From a virus, in IMG/VR virus record IMGVR_UViG_3300047274_000230, positions 1-38,539 of that record: a stretch of 38,539 bases of DNA, one strand, 5' to 3'. A model generated the notes under the pieces. It worked only from the letters and a program-made list of their open reading frames with translations, searched no databases and was not told the origin of the DNA. The translations under genes and the position numbers were made by a program. Of the stretch, positions 24,771-31,411 are shown piece by piece (the first letter of the stretch is position 1; every line of letters begins with the position of its first letter).

Positions 24771-24837
24771 TGCCGTGCGCTGCCGCACATTTCCGCAAAT
24801 TTCCGTTTCCATCCGCAAAATGCCGTTACGTGCCGAC
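24771..24837. repeat. Seven CCG units at exact 10-bp spacing
   Basis: CCG occurs at 24773, 24783, 24793, 24803, 24813, 24823 and 24833, each in a [TA][TG]CCG[CTA] context. The 10-bp period is not a multiple of three, so it is not explained by codons; it continues a few bases into the replication-like gene. An iteron array, operator array or packaging site is possible. Confidence 0.65.
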
Positions 24838-25431
24838 CTGCGAATTCCCGATGATTTGGGCGAAGTCGTAATGCTTCACAAGCCCAGTTACCTGTCCCTG
24901 TCTACGTTTTGCCTGCATTTAATCGCCTTAGGGGTTGACAAGGATGTTACGCTGGCGGAGCGACCGACAGGGAGCGAAGCCTCTAATTCTTCTAATATAA
25001 GTAATACTATAACTTCTTCTATAGAAGTAAATACAGATAATAATAAGAATACGGTCGTTAAATTAACGAAAACTGCGGCAAAAACCCGCAAATCGCGGCA
25101 AAGGCCGGCATACACAGAAGAGTTCGAGACCTTCTGGAAGCTGTATCAATCTGCGCCTGATCGCGTCTCATCTCAGACCAAGCCGAAGGCATTTGACGAA
25201 TGGAAGGGCATCGTTGCCCTTGAAGGCCCTGAGACCCTCCTAGAAGCCGCTAGAAGGGCGATTGCCGAGCAGAAGCGCAAGATGGGTGCCGGGGAGTTCG
25301 TAGGCAGCCTTCCTGACCTGTTTCGCTGGCTTCGTGACGGCAAGTACGAGGTGTACTTGGAAGAGCACAAGCGTCAGAGCGGCGGGAAGTATTGGGATGA
25401 GGGCAACCGCTGCTGGGTTTATGACGACTGA
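24820..25431 (+). CDS. Replication-protein-like, with ribbon-helix-helix-like N-terminus
   Basis: From the ATG at 24820 the product is 203 residues. The N-terminus (MPLRADLRIPDDLGEVVM, then SLSTFCLHLIALGVD) resembles a ribbon-helix-helix domain. A Ser/Thr/Asn-rich linker (about residues 50-95) follows. The C-terminal YTEEFETFWKLYQ, KAFDEWKGI, LEAARRAIAEQK and LFRWLRDGKYEVYLEE match the helical module at the end of many phage replication initiation/helicase-loader proteins ('F-x-x-F-W-x-x-Y-P ... K-x-A-x-x-x-W ... L'). Earlier starts at 24700 and 24724 (the latter with GGAGG upstream) would read through the CCG array. I prefer 24820 because the array looks noncoding. It is the first gene of the rightward block and likely binds the nearby repeats; that is inference. 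Confidence 0.72.
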   Translation: MPLRADLRIPDDLGEVVMLHKPSYLSLSTFCLHLIALGVDKDVTLAERPTGSEASNSSNISNTITSSIEVNTDNNKNTVVKLTKTAAKTRKSRQRPAYTEEFETFWKLYQSAPDRVSSQTKPKAFDEWKGIVALEGPETLLEAARRAIAEQKRKMGAGEFVGSLPDLFRWLRDGKYEVYLEEHKRQSGGKYWDEGNRCWVYDD

Positions 25432-25463
25432 TCCTGTCCTGTATTACTCATCTGAGACTCACC

Positions 25464-25751
25464 ATGAAACTGTACGCACCAGAAAACAAGGGCAAGTACG
25501 TCTGGCAGACCGCTGATGCCAAGACCAAGCAAGTGAGCTACAGCGTCACCACGACCCGCACAGCACCGCCTGATGCCGCCTACGGGCACCCGATGGGCAA
25601 GTACGACGATCAGGGCCTGTACATGACCTTCTGCCCGAACGTGGGGGCTGATGACCCCAAGAGCCCGCTGGCAGCGCGTTACGTCGTGCATCCGATGGCC
25701 GCGTCAGAGCGAGACAAAGCAGACAAGGAGCGGCTTTGGCGAGAAATTTGA
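25464..25751 (+). CDS. Hypothetical protein (95 aa)
   Basis: A 95-residue protein with no motif that I recognise: MKLYAPENKGKYVWQTADAK, YSVTTTRTAPPDAAYGHPMG, LYMTFCPNVGADDPKSPLAA and a charged end. It lies 32 nt after the replication-like gene and is followed by a strong promoter, so it probably ends the first rightward transcript. The N-terminal half has alternating hydrophobic residues, which suggests beta structure. Confidence 0.65.
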   Translation: MKLYAPENKGKYVWQTADAKTKQVSYSVTTTRTAPPDAAYGHPMGKYDDQGLYMTFCPNVGADDPKSPLAARYVVHPMAASERDKADKERLWREI

Positions 25752-25760
25752 CGAAAGGGG

Positions 25761-25789
25761 TTGCTCCTAGGACTCTCTAGGAGTACACT
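25761..25789 (+). promoter_or_regulatory. Promoter P1 with spacer inverted repeat
   Basis: TTGCTC (25761-25766), 17-nt spacer, TACACT (25784-25789). A perfect 7-bp inverted repeat CTCCTAG (25764-25770) / CTAGGAG (25777-25783) covers the spacer, a likely repressor operator. It precedes the 210-residue gene at 25883; the leader also has a GGTG/CACC hairpin (25810-25820). Confidence 0.65.
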
Positions 25790-25882
25790 CCAGAGCACGG
25801 GCCCAACACGGTGTTCCACCACCGGGAGCCCTAACCCACAACTGACACCTCACGTCCAGTCACAGGCTGGTCCCAGTATCTC

Positions 25883-26515
25883 ATGGCAACAACAGCTAAC
25901 CCAGGCAAAGCCGTCGTAATCACGGCGCCTGACATGCGTTACCTCGAATTGACTATCAAGGGCACTGCCCCGTTGGTGATCAACAAGTTTTCGGCTAAGG
26001 CGAAGGAAATGATGATGGCCACGCAGATGGCCGGATCCACCGCCAAATCAAGGAAGAACCGCGAAGCAAAGGATTTTGAAGACCTGTTCAACGGTGCACG
26101 TCATGTGAGCACTGAAGGATGGGATGGCATCCATGCCGCCAGTTTCCGCAATGCCGCAATCAGCGCTTGCCGTGCTGCTGGTTTTGTGATGACTAAAGCC
26201 AAGCTTGCCATTTTTGTGGAGCCTGATGGCTTTGACGCGGATGATTTCACCCCGTTGGTGAGGATCACAGAAGGCGAGCCTCAAATGGTGGTCAGCCCTT
26301 GCCGTAACGCTTCTGGCGTAATTGACCTGCGCCCACGTCCCACTTACATGCCTTGGGCTGCAAACCTGCGCATTCGTTACGACGCAGGGATTTTGACTGC
26401 CGAAGATGTTGCCAATTTGATGCACAGGGTTGGAATGCAGGTTGGGATTGGCGAAGGCCGTCCTGACAGCAAACAATCTGCTGGCGTTGGTAACGGTCTG
26501 TTCAACATCGTTTGA
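25883..26515 (+). CDS. Conserved phage protein of unknown function (210 aa), possibly RAMP-like fold
   Basis: The N-terminal strand YLELTIKGTAPLVINKFS, a central ARHVSTEGWDGIHAASFRNA / AISACRAAGFVMTKAKLAIF segment, and the C-terminal LMHRVGMQVGIGEGRPDSK followed by a G-rich GVGNGLF make a distinctive pattern. I recall this family as conserved in tailed phages with no assigned function. The last segment (a hydrophobic strand, then a G-x-G-x-x-R-P loop) is reminiscent of RAMP/Cas7-like RNA-binding proteins, but I cannot establish this by eye. It is the first gene after P1 and probably made early and strongly. No catalytic triad is visible. Confidence 0.65.
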   Translation: MATTANPGKAVVITAPDMRYLELTIKGTAPLVINKFSAKAKEMMMATQMAGSTAKSRKNREAKDFEDLFNGARHVSTEGWDGIHAASFRNAAISACRAAGFVMTKAKLAIFVEPDGFDADDFTPLVRITEGEPQMVVSPCRNASGVIDLRPRPTYMPWAANLRIRYDAGILTAEDVANLMHRVGMQVGIGEGRPDSKQSAGVGNGLFNIV

Positions 26516-26520
26516 TTGCT

Positions 26521-27051
26521 ATGACTAACAAAAAGTACGAATGGACTAGCCACGCTCGTTTTAGTGTTGATCCACAACTTGTGGGTGAAGAACTAGAACG
26601 AATTAGGCAGCGCGATGGGGGCATTACGGTTGATGTAATGCTTGAAGAAGCCAAGCCAGATGATGCGCCTTTGCATCCTTTGTGTACTTGGGATGATGCT
26701 GTGGCGGGAGAGAAATGGCGGAAGCATGAATTGCGTCAAGTGCCACGTTCTTTGAAGGTTATTGTCAAAGAGCGCGAATCTCGCCCTGCTTACGTTCACA
26801 TTCAACCCGCCAGTTCTGGTGAGCAAGGGTATTACCAAGACACAACTGTTGCGGTTAAAAATCTTGATGAGTATGCGTTAGCTTTCAAGGCTGCTTATCA
26901 AAGGTTGCAACAAGCGCAGGCTGCAATTAATGATCTTGAACGTGTCGCCAAATCAGGTGATGGTCAGCGAGATCGGGAGCGGAGAGCGATGCTGAAGCAA
27001 GTTGAGCAGGCATTATCTATTGCCAGTTCAGCGTTGCAGCAGGCTGCTTAA
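26521..27051 (+). CDS. Hypothetical protein with C-terminal coiled coil (176 aa)
   Basis: From the ATG at 26521, five nt after the previous stop; a TTG at 26512 in the same frame would overlap it. The N-terminal part (YEWTSHARFSVDPQLVGEEL, ERIRQRDGGITVDVMLEEAK) is charged, the middle is mixed (VIVKERESRPAYVHIQPASS), and residues about 115-175 are a long helix (AYQRLQQAQAAINDLERVAK, MLKQVEQALSIASSALQQ) likely to be coiled coil. It ends the P1 operon, before the repeat region. Function is unknown. Confidence 0.65.
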   Translation: MTNKKYEWTSHARFSVDPQLVGEELERIRQRDGGITVDVMLEEAKPDDAPLHPLCTWDDAVAGEKWRKHELRQVPRSLKVIVKERESRPAYVHIQPASSGEQGYYQDTTVAVKNLDEYALAFKAAYQRLQQAQAAINDLERVAKSGDGQRDRERRAMLKQVEQALSIASSALQQAA

Positions 27052-27513
27052 TTCGACTATCAGGCACGGCATGGAATTGCAGGCATGGAAGGGCGTGGTC
27101 TGGTCAGGCGGGACGGCGCAGGGTTAGTAATGGCAGGCATGGACGCGCAGGGAATGGTATGGCCGGTCAGGGCAAAGCAGGAATGGCGTCGCAGGGCACG
27201 ACGGGAAGCGGCTAGGTCTGGCGAGGAATCGCAGGCAGGGCGAGGATCGTTTAGGCGATCAATGGCAAGGCAAGGCAGGCAGCGCAAGGTGCGGACTGAC
27301 ATCGCAAGCTAAGGAAAGGCGAAGCAGGCAAGGCGTGGCGAGATCTGGCGTGGACTCGTGAGGTCCAGCACGGTGCGGAATGGAATGGCAGGCAAGGCGC
27401 TTCAAGGCGCGACGCGGCAAGGCTTGGTCTGGCTTGGTCACGCTGGCTAGGCAACGAGTGGTGGGGCATGACAGGCATCGGCATGGCAACGCAGGCACGA
27501 TCACAATGGACAC
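27052..27513. repeat. G-rich degenerate pentanucleotide region, no gene
   Basis: These 462 nt contain many copies of short units such as GGCAA, GGCAT, GGCAG and TGGCA in a roughly 5-bp rhythm (for example about 27260-27290 and 27370-27440). The plus strand is markedly G-rich and C-poorer. ORFs on both strands here translate to low-complexity Arg/Gly/Ala or Pro/Ser/Cys peptides, so I do not call genes. No promoter or terminator stands out. Confidence 0.65.
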
Positions 27514-27954
27514 ATGAAACTCGCATTTGATCTCACAGAGGTACGCCTTTTATTGAGGCGTGGCATCGAAGCCGGTCACTGGACAATGCAGGATCTAGAC
27601 GTGCCTTCACGCGGCTGGGTCATCACAATGGAGGATGCCAAGCGCATTCCCGGCTTCACACCGCCTACTTACCGCAACCTTCTCAGAGATGAGCCCACAC
27701 CATCCGAACGCGTCCAAGTCACAGACCCCAGAGACTTCGCGTTGGCTCCCGCCGCTGCCGATCCTGTTCAACGAGGAGGCACACCGCTACCAATGGCAAC
27801 CCACGGGCCAGTGGCTGAATCATTCAGTAACACAGGTGTGCAAAGGCACGAAGGATGCGTGGGCGATGAAGCGGATCATGGAGACCAAACACATTTGGGA
27901 GCCGCGTGGGAAAGCGGTGCATCTGGCGCTGGAGAATTTTCTGACGACTGGTGA
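27514..27954 (+). CDS. Hypothetical protein (up to 146 aa); 3' half overlaps the exonuclease gene
   Basis: The first 75-80 residues look like a real protein: MKLAFDLTEVRLLLRRGIEA, GHWTMQDLDVPSRGWVITME, FTPPTYRNLLRDEPTPSERV. After about residue 85 the translation becomes Gly/His/Ser-rich and matches the exonuclease gene in another frame, so it is likely out of frame there. The overlap with the exonuclease (from 27689) is 266 nt, unusually long for this phage. Either the gene ends by a lost stop, or the two frames are joined by a +1 frameshift; see findings. Confidence 0.55.
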   Translation: MKLAFDLTEVRLLLRRGIEAGHWTMQDLDVPSRGWVITMEDAKRIPGFTPPTYRNLLRDEPTPSERVQVTDPRDFALAPAAADPVQRGGTPLPMATHGPVAESFSNTGVQRHEGCVGDEADHGDQTHLGAAWESGASGAGEFSDDW

Positions 27955-28369
27955 TGCTGGTGAGTATCCAGAGGAATACAAAGAATGGGTTGAACCGTTG
28001 CTGGAACATTCCGTTTGGAATACCTATGAAGCTGTGGCTTGTGAATATCGATTGGCCGATTTAGAGCGCAACATTGCGGGCAGCTTTGATTGCTTGCTGC
28101 GGCGGAAGGATGACCATCAGCAGCTTGTGTTGGTGGATTTGAAGACGCAAGGCAAGGCCGATGCCAGCCCGTATGACGTGAGCCCTCAGCTAGGTGGGTA
28201 TTTAGGGATGCTCAGCCTGCACTGGCCGCAGTTGTACGTACAGAAGGCTGGTGTGCTGTGGAGCCGGCCTGGCAGTACGACGCTGCAGAAGGTGGATGTG
28301 GATGAGGCGGTGATTGAGTGGCAGGGCGCCCGTGATGCGTTTTTGATGCTGAATCAGCCTGAGTTTTGA
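27689..28369 (+). CDS. PD-(D/E)XK exonuclease (RecB/Cas4-like)
   Basis: The frame is open from 27635; I choose ATG 27689, giving 226 residues, because the first recognisable segment is LPPLPILFNEEAHRYQWQPT. It has the PD-(D/E)XK nuclease pattern: RGKAVHLALENFL (the His box), VACEYRLADL (E), AGSFDCLLRR (D) and LVLVDLKTQGK (D-x-K). A QLGGYLGM motif follows (the Q-x-x-x-Y box). These are the elements of RecB-family nucleases used with annealing proteins. Its partner is probably the gene at 30510. The role would be 5'-3' resection in recombination or replication. Confidence 0.85.
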   Translation: MSPHHPNASKSQTPETSRWLPPLPILFNEEAHRYQWQPTGQWLNHSVTQVCKGTKDAWAMKRIMETKHIWEPRGKAVHLALENFLTTGDAGEYPEEYKEWVEPLLEHSVWNTYEAVACEYRLADLERNIAGSFDCLLRRKDDHQQLVLVDLKTQGKADASPYDVSPQLGGYLGMLSLHWPQLYVQKAGVLWSRPGSTTLQKVDVDEAVIEWQGARDAFLMLNQPEF

Positions 28370-28375
28370 GGCGGG

Positions 28376-28404
28376 TTGCCACACCCTCCGTCTAGGGGTA
28401 TACT
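28376..28404 (+). promoter_or_regulatory. Promoter P2 (TTGCCA-N17-TATACT)
   Basis: TTGCCA at 28376-28381, exactly 17 nt, then TATACT at 28399-28404, close to the sigma70 consensus. The spacer has a small dyad CCCT-N6-AGGG next to the -10. It sits 7 nt after the exonuclease stop. Right at the expected start site is a GGCA-GCGA-TGCC hairpin (28411-28422). Confidence 0.8.
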
Positions 28405-28440
28405 CCCTATGGCAGCGATGCCACCACGACACGAAACGCC

Positions 28441-28605
28441 ATGACCAACCTCAACCGTGCCACCAAGGCGCAACTGATCGACCTGCTACAGCAGCAAGCC
28501 GACACCACCTCAACCCTTAAACAACAGGTGAACGAATCCAAAGAACAGATCACCGTTGCTTTATGGATTGCAGCCGTCAGCTTCTGCCTCGGCCTCCTGT
28601 TCTGA
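28441..28605 (+). CDS. Small membrane protein (54 aa)
   Basis: A 54-residue protein: MTNLNRATKAQLIDLLQQQA, a helical Gln-rich linker (LKQQVNESKEQITVA), and a C-terminal hydrophobic segment LWIAAVSFCLGLLF. The last 17 residues can span the membrane, so I expect a C-tail-anchored helical protein. It is the first gene after P2 and directly precedes a rho-independent terminator, so most of the P2 transcript ends here. It could be an inhibitor or host-takeover peptide, but nothing shows this. Alternative: a small coiled-coil peptide that is not membrane bound. Confidence 0.65.
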   Translation: MTNLNRATKAQLIDLLQQQADTTSTLKQQVNESKEQITVALWIAAVSFCLGLLF

Positions 28606-28611
28606 TCTCAT

Positions 28612-28634
28612 GGCCCCTTATGGGGCCTTTTCTT
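28612..28634 (+). terminator. Rho-independent terminator after the small membrane gene
   Basis: A perfect GGCCCC/GGGGCC stem (28612-28617 and 28622-28627) with a TTAT loop, followed by TTTTCTT. It lies 6 nt past the stop of the 54-residue gene and just before the gene at 28639. Confidence 0.85.
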
Positions 28635-28638
28635 CACC

Positions 28639-28947
28639 ATGACTAACCCCAGCACACTGCTCGGCGTTATCGCCAGCACCAAAAAGGAAATCGCCCGTCA
28701 TCAGGAAATCCTTGATCGCCTCATGGATGACCTTGCCCTGATGTACACCGCCGGCGATCTAGACGACATCAAAGACGACGACGGCAACCTCGCTTGCAAT
28801 GGCATTAAGGCCACGCGTTGCGTCAAAACCACTTACCAGTACAGCGAAGCGGTAAAGCAGCTTAAGCAGCTAGAGGAGTTTGAAGGCATCGCCAGCAAGC
28901 GTGAAACAGAATACTGGAGAGTGACGCTGCCAAAGGCAGAGTTCTGA
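28639..28947 (+). CDS. Hypothetical protein (102 aa)
   Basis: A 102-residue protein: LLGVIASTKKEIARHQEILD, RLMDDLALMYTAGDLDD, NGIKATRCVKTTYQYSEAVK, QLKQLEEFEGIASKRETEYW. The first 40 residues look helical and may be a coiled coil; the C-terminal part ends in WRVTLPKAEF. It overlaps the next ATG by one base (TGATG). The pattern is like other small phage proteins near recombination genes but I recognise no family. Confidence 0.6.
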   Translation: MTNPSTLLGVIASTKKEIARHQEILDRLMDDLALMYTAGDLDDIKDDDGNLACNGIKATRCVKTTYQYSEAVKQLKQLEEFEGIASKRETEYWRVTLPKAEF

Positions 28948-29153
28948 TGGCTGGCTCTCCCGTAGACGATCGCATTGATGCCATCTTGGCCAAGTACGAC
29001 CTATGGGATCCAGATCAGTACACAGACGCTGTGGCAGAGCTAGTGCAGTACCTGCTGACCGTTGACCCCAAAGACGAACGCAAGAGCCTGTATTACCAGT
29101 CCATTCCACAGAAAAAACACCTTGAAAACTGCCTGATGCGATCTGATGACTAA
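28947..29153 (+). CDS. Hypothetical protein (68 aa)
   Basis: A 68-residue acidic protein: MAGSPVDDRIDAILAKYDLW, DPDQYTDAVAELVQYLLTVD, PKDERKSLYYQSIPQKKHLE. It is mostly helical by composition and has no known motif. Tight overlaps (1 nt with the gene before; 8 nt with the gene after) show an operon. Confidence 0.6.
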   Translation: MAGSPVDDRIDAILAKYDLWDPDQYTDAVAELVQYLLTVDPKDERKSLYYQSIPQKKHLENCLMRSDD

Positions 29154-29283
29154 CAACCCTTATGGCTTGAGCTGGCAAACGCGGGTTCTGTTCTGGTTAC
29201 TTTCCAAGCGCCCCGACGTGCAAGGCATCACACTGAGCACGCCAGTGGAACACCTGAATCGTTGTCTGACGCATACGAAGTGA
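29146..29283 (+). CDS. Small protein (45 aa), doubtful
   Basis: A 45-residue frame: MTNNPYGLSWQTRVLFWLLS, KRPDVQGITLSTPVEHLNRC, LTHTK. It starts 8 nt before the stop of the previous gene and overlaps the RusA-like start by 22 nt, so the spacing fits the tightly packed operon. A hydrophobic WQTRVLFWLLS helix is visible. It fills a gap that would otherwise be about 110 nt. Coding potential is modest. Confidence 0.45.
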   Translation: MTNNPYGLSWQTRVLFWLLSKRPDVQGITLSTPVEHLNRCLTHTK

Positions 29284-29690
29284 AGTTTGCCGTGCAGGGC
29301 ATTGAGCCGGCGCCACAGGGCAGTAAGCGTCATGTTGGCAATGGCCGCATGATTGAGGCATCAAAGAAGGTCAAGCCGTGGCGTTTTGCCGTCAGCCAGG
29401 CTGCCCTTGAAACCGGCGAGGCGTTGATTGATGAACCTGTCAGCGTGCTGATTACCTTTCTGTTCAGCCGTCCCAAGGCGCACTACACCAGTAAAGGTGA
29501 GATCAAGCCCAAGGCGCCGTTTTACAAGTTCACTAAGCCTGATCTTGACAAGCTGTGCCGCTCAACCTTGGACGGTATTACAAACGTGCTGATCAAAGAC
29601 GATTCGCAAGTGGTGACGTTGATAGCGACAAAACAGTACGCCAATGAAGGCGAATTACCAGGAGCCCTGATCACCATCAACAAACTGTGA
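29262..29690 (+). CDS. rusA: RusA-like Holliday junction resolvase
   Basis: A 142-residue protein from a TTG start; no ATG or GTG fits better. The RusA features are present: GIEPAPQGSKRHVGNGRMI at the N-terminus, LITFLFSRPKAHYTSKG, then the Asp-rich core TKPDLDKLCRSTLDGI and VLIKDDSQVVTLIATKQYA. These Asp (KPDLDK, LDGI, KDDS) form the metal-binding site of the family. Its C-terminus overlaps the next gene's start (GTGA). It likely resolves recombination intermediates, fitting the exonuclease and annealing protein nearby. Confidence 0.85.
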   Translation: MSDAYEVKFAVQGIEPAPQGSKRHVGNGRMIEASKKVKPWRFAVSQAALETGEALIDEPVSVLITFLFSRPKAHYTSKGEIKPKAPFYKFTKPDLDKLCRSTLDGITNVLIKDDSQVVTLIATKQYANEGELPGALITINKL

Positions 29691-30430
29691 ACGCATCAAA
29701 GTACGTCCGCATTTGCAAAGTTTGCGGCGCTTCATTTGACATCAAGATTCTGCGCAATGGCAGGCCATCAACGCGAAAGACCTGCAGCCAGAGCTGTGCC
29801 AACAAACCACGAACACCGGTTCGTCTATGGACGCAGGAAGAAACAGATTGGCTGATTGATCACGTAAATACGATGCCGCTGTCACGGCTTGCGCGGTCGT
29901 TTAATTTATGGGCACGCGTTAATGGATTACCTGATCGCAGCAAGAATGCGATTGATAAGAAGCTGAGAACATTTGGTTACTCAAATCGGCCAACAGTTGA
30001 GTTTTATACCTTCATGAAGCTAAGCCAGATGCTTGGGCTTTCCAGGGACACGGTTGCGGGCTGGAAGCGCCTTAAAAACAACCCGATTGAGACCTACAGA
30101 CGTGATAACAAAAAGCAGACGTTTAATTACGTGACGACAAAAATGTTTAAGGATTTTGCGCGTAACCACCCGTCTCGCCTTGGTGGTGCCAATGAGGTTG
30201 GGTTGCAAATGCTGCTGGAAGACTCACGGTGGGCCAAGGAGATTCTGCGCGCCTATCCCAAGCGGCCTGATCGGCAATGGCCAGAGCATCGGGTGCGTTG
30301 CATTGAAACCGGCAAGATCTACCCAAGTTTGGGCGCTGCAGCGCGTGATGTGTTTGTGGTTAGGCAGTGTATTGCTAGGTCTGTGAAGCATGGATACAAG
30401 GCCAATGGGTATACATTTGAGCTGCTGTAG
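29687..30430 (+). CDS. DNA-binding protein with zinc ribbon and NUMOD-like C-terminus
   Basis: A 247-residue protein from a GTG start in the overlap GTGA. Residues about 8-42 have a Cys cluster (CKVCGASF ... KTCSQSC) likely to bind zinc. The middle has two helix-turn-helix-like segments (LWTQEETDWLIDHVNTM, then MKLSQMLGLSRDTVAGWKRL). The C-terminal RCIETGKIYPSLGAAARDVF followed by a VKHGYKANGYTFELL end matches NUMOD-type repeats found in homing endonucleases. No HNH, GIY-YIG or LAGLIDADG catalytic core is present. I infer a regulator or endonuclease-derived DNA-binding protein. The next promoter overlaps its stop codon. Confidence 0.65.
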   Translation: MNASKYVRICKVCGASFDIKILRNGRPSTRKTCSQSCANKPRTPVRLWTQEETDWLIDHVNTMPLSRLARSFNLWARVNGLPDRSKNAIDKKLRTFGYSNRPTVEFYTFMKLSQMLGLSRDTVAGWKRLKNNPIETYRRDNKKQTFNYVTTKMFKDFARNHPSRLGGANEVGLQMLLEDSRWAKEILRAYPKRPDRQWPEHRVRCIETGKIYPSLGAAARDVFVVRQCIARSVKHGYKANGYTFELL

Positions 30431-30456
30431 ACAGCCATCCCATTTAGGGGTATACT
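30428..30456 (+). promoter_or_regulatory. Promoter P3 (TAGACA-N17-TATACT)
   Basis: TAGACA at 30428-30433, a 17-nt spacer, TATACT at 30451-30456. It overlaps the stop codon of the NUMOD-like gene and has GGGG immediately before the -10 and CCC seven nt earlier. A hairpin AGGGC-CGGA-GCCCT (30464-30477) begins at the expected transcript start. It drives the annealing-protein operon. Confidence 0.78.
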
Positions 30457-30509
30457 CCACGTAAGGGCCGGAGCCCTGTCCTCACCGATCACCACACTGC
30501 CGAATCCCT

Positions 30510-31232
30510 ATGACCGATTACCCCAATCTCGGGGGCATCATCACGCAGCAAGACGTATCAACCAAAGGAACCGGCTCTTACGCCGCTGATTACGTCAACT
30601 GGTGCCGCGTTGCCCACCTTCTCCATGATTTTGCGCCTGGCTGGCAATTTGCGCTTAAGGCTCACCCAGAAACCGGCCATGTCTGGAAATCTCCCGACGG
30701 AACCGCTTATGTGGTCGGGTGCTTTGAACACGTCAACGGATCTGATACGCCGCCCTTCCCGCAGGCGATCATGGACAACCGTAATAACGCCATCGCGTTT
30801 GAAAAGGTCACTGCCCGTGATCTCACTGACGCTCATCGGCGTTGCCTCTGTACTGCTGCAGCCGCGCAATTCGGCCTTGCATGGCAGCTCTGGGCGCGGG
30901 AAGCCATAGAAAATCCGCACCGCGAAGACTCCGCTAAGCCTGCCCTGCAGCAGGACACTCCTAAGGAACCGTCCCAAGTGCGGGACACTCAGCCCAAGGC
31001 CAAGCCCAAAGCTGAACCCAAAGCTGCCAGTACCGAATCAAAGGTCGTCTTTTTGACCGATGACGAAGTTGAGGAAATCAAGGGCTGGGTGAAGGGCTAC
31101 GAAAAACGTGACGACCTGATTACTGCCTTCAAAAAGCACTTCAAGATCATGGCGCCACGTATTGCTGATCGCATCCAGTTCCCTGAACACAAGGAGTTCA
31201 TCGCTAAGTACATCGCTGACAATCCCGCATGA
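30510..31232 (+). CDS. Single-strand annealing protein, DUF1071/Sak-like
   Basis: A 240-residue protein. The N-terminal half has the DUF1071/Rad52-like pattern: GSYAADYVNWCRVAHLLHDF, then GWQFALKAHPETGHVW, AYVVGCFEHVNG, NAIAFEKVTARDLTDAHRRC and LCTAAAAQFGLAWQLWAREA. The last, 'A-x-x-x-A-x-x-x-x-FGLAxxLW', is the hallmark segment. Residues about 140-180 are a Pro/Lys/Ala-rich linker (PKAKPKAEPKAA), and the C-terminal domain (DDEVEEIKGWVKGYEKRDDL ...) is helical. It probably anneals ssDNA produced by the exonuclease at 27689. Promoter P3 lies 54 nt upstream. Confidence 0.75.
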   Translation: MTDYPNLGGIITQQDVSTKGTGSYAADYVNWCRVAHLLHDFAPGWQFALKAHPETGHVWKSPDGTAYVVGCFEHVNGSDTPPFPQAIMDNRNNAIAFEKVTARDLTDAHRRCLCTAAAAQFGLAWQLWAREAIENPHREDSAKPALQQDTPKEPSQVRDTQPKAKPKAEPKAASTESKVVFLTDDEVEEIKGWVKGYEKRDDLITAFKKHFKIMAPRIADRIQFPEHKEFIAKYIADNPA

Positions 31233-31411
31233 CAGGGCGACGGCCCAAAACACAAGAGGAAATCAATCGGAGAAAAAACCGCACAATCGTTGCGGCCAAA
31301 CTTCCGCCTGATACCTACCGGCAACTGAAGATGTACTGTGCCAAATCAGGTCAGAACATCAATCAGGCGCTGCGCCACATCATCTCAAGCTTCCTTACAA
31401 ACAATGGCTGA
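31229..31411 (+). CDS. Ribbon-helix-helix protein (60 aa)
   Basis: A 60-residue basic protein: MTGRRPKTQEEINRRKNRTI, VAAKLPPDTYRQLKMYCAKS, GQNINQALRHIISSFLTNNG. The strand RTIVAAKLPPDTYRQLKMYC and the 'G-x-N-x-x-x-x-x-x-x-I' helix are the CopG/Arc-type ribbon-helix-helix pattern. It overlaps the annealing-protein stop by 4 nt (ATGA), so it is co-translated. It may repress the promoter family found in this region; that is inference. Confidence 0.7.
   Translation: MTGRRPKTQEEINRRKNRTIVAAKLPPDTYRQLKMYCAKSGQNINQALRHIISSFLTNNG

Noticed and set aside
27085-27526. Several 75-91-residue ORFs on both strands in the G-rich region
   Set aside because: Low-complexity Arg/Gly/Ala or Pro/Ser/Cys products in several frames are expected from the repeats themselves.
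30405-30420. GGGTATACAT resembling the promoter core
   Set aside because: It is inside the coding end of the NUMOD-like gene, lacks the ACTCC continuation and the spacer dyad, and P3 follows 40 nt later.
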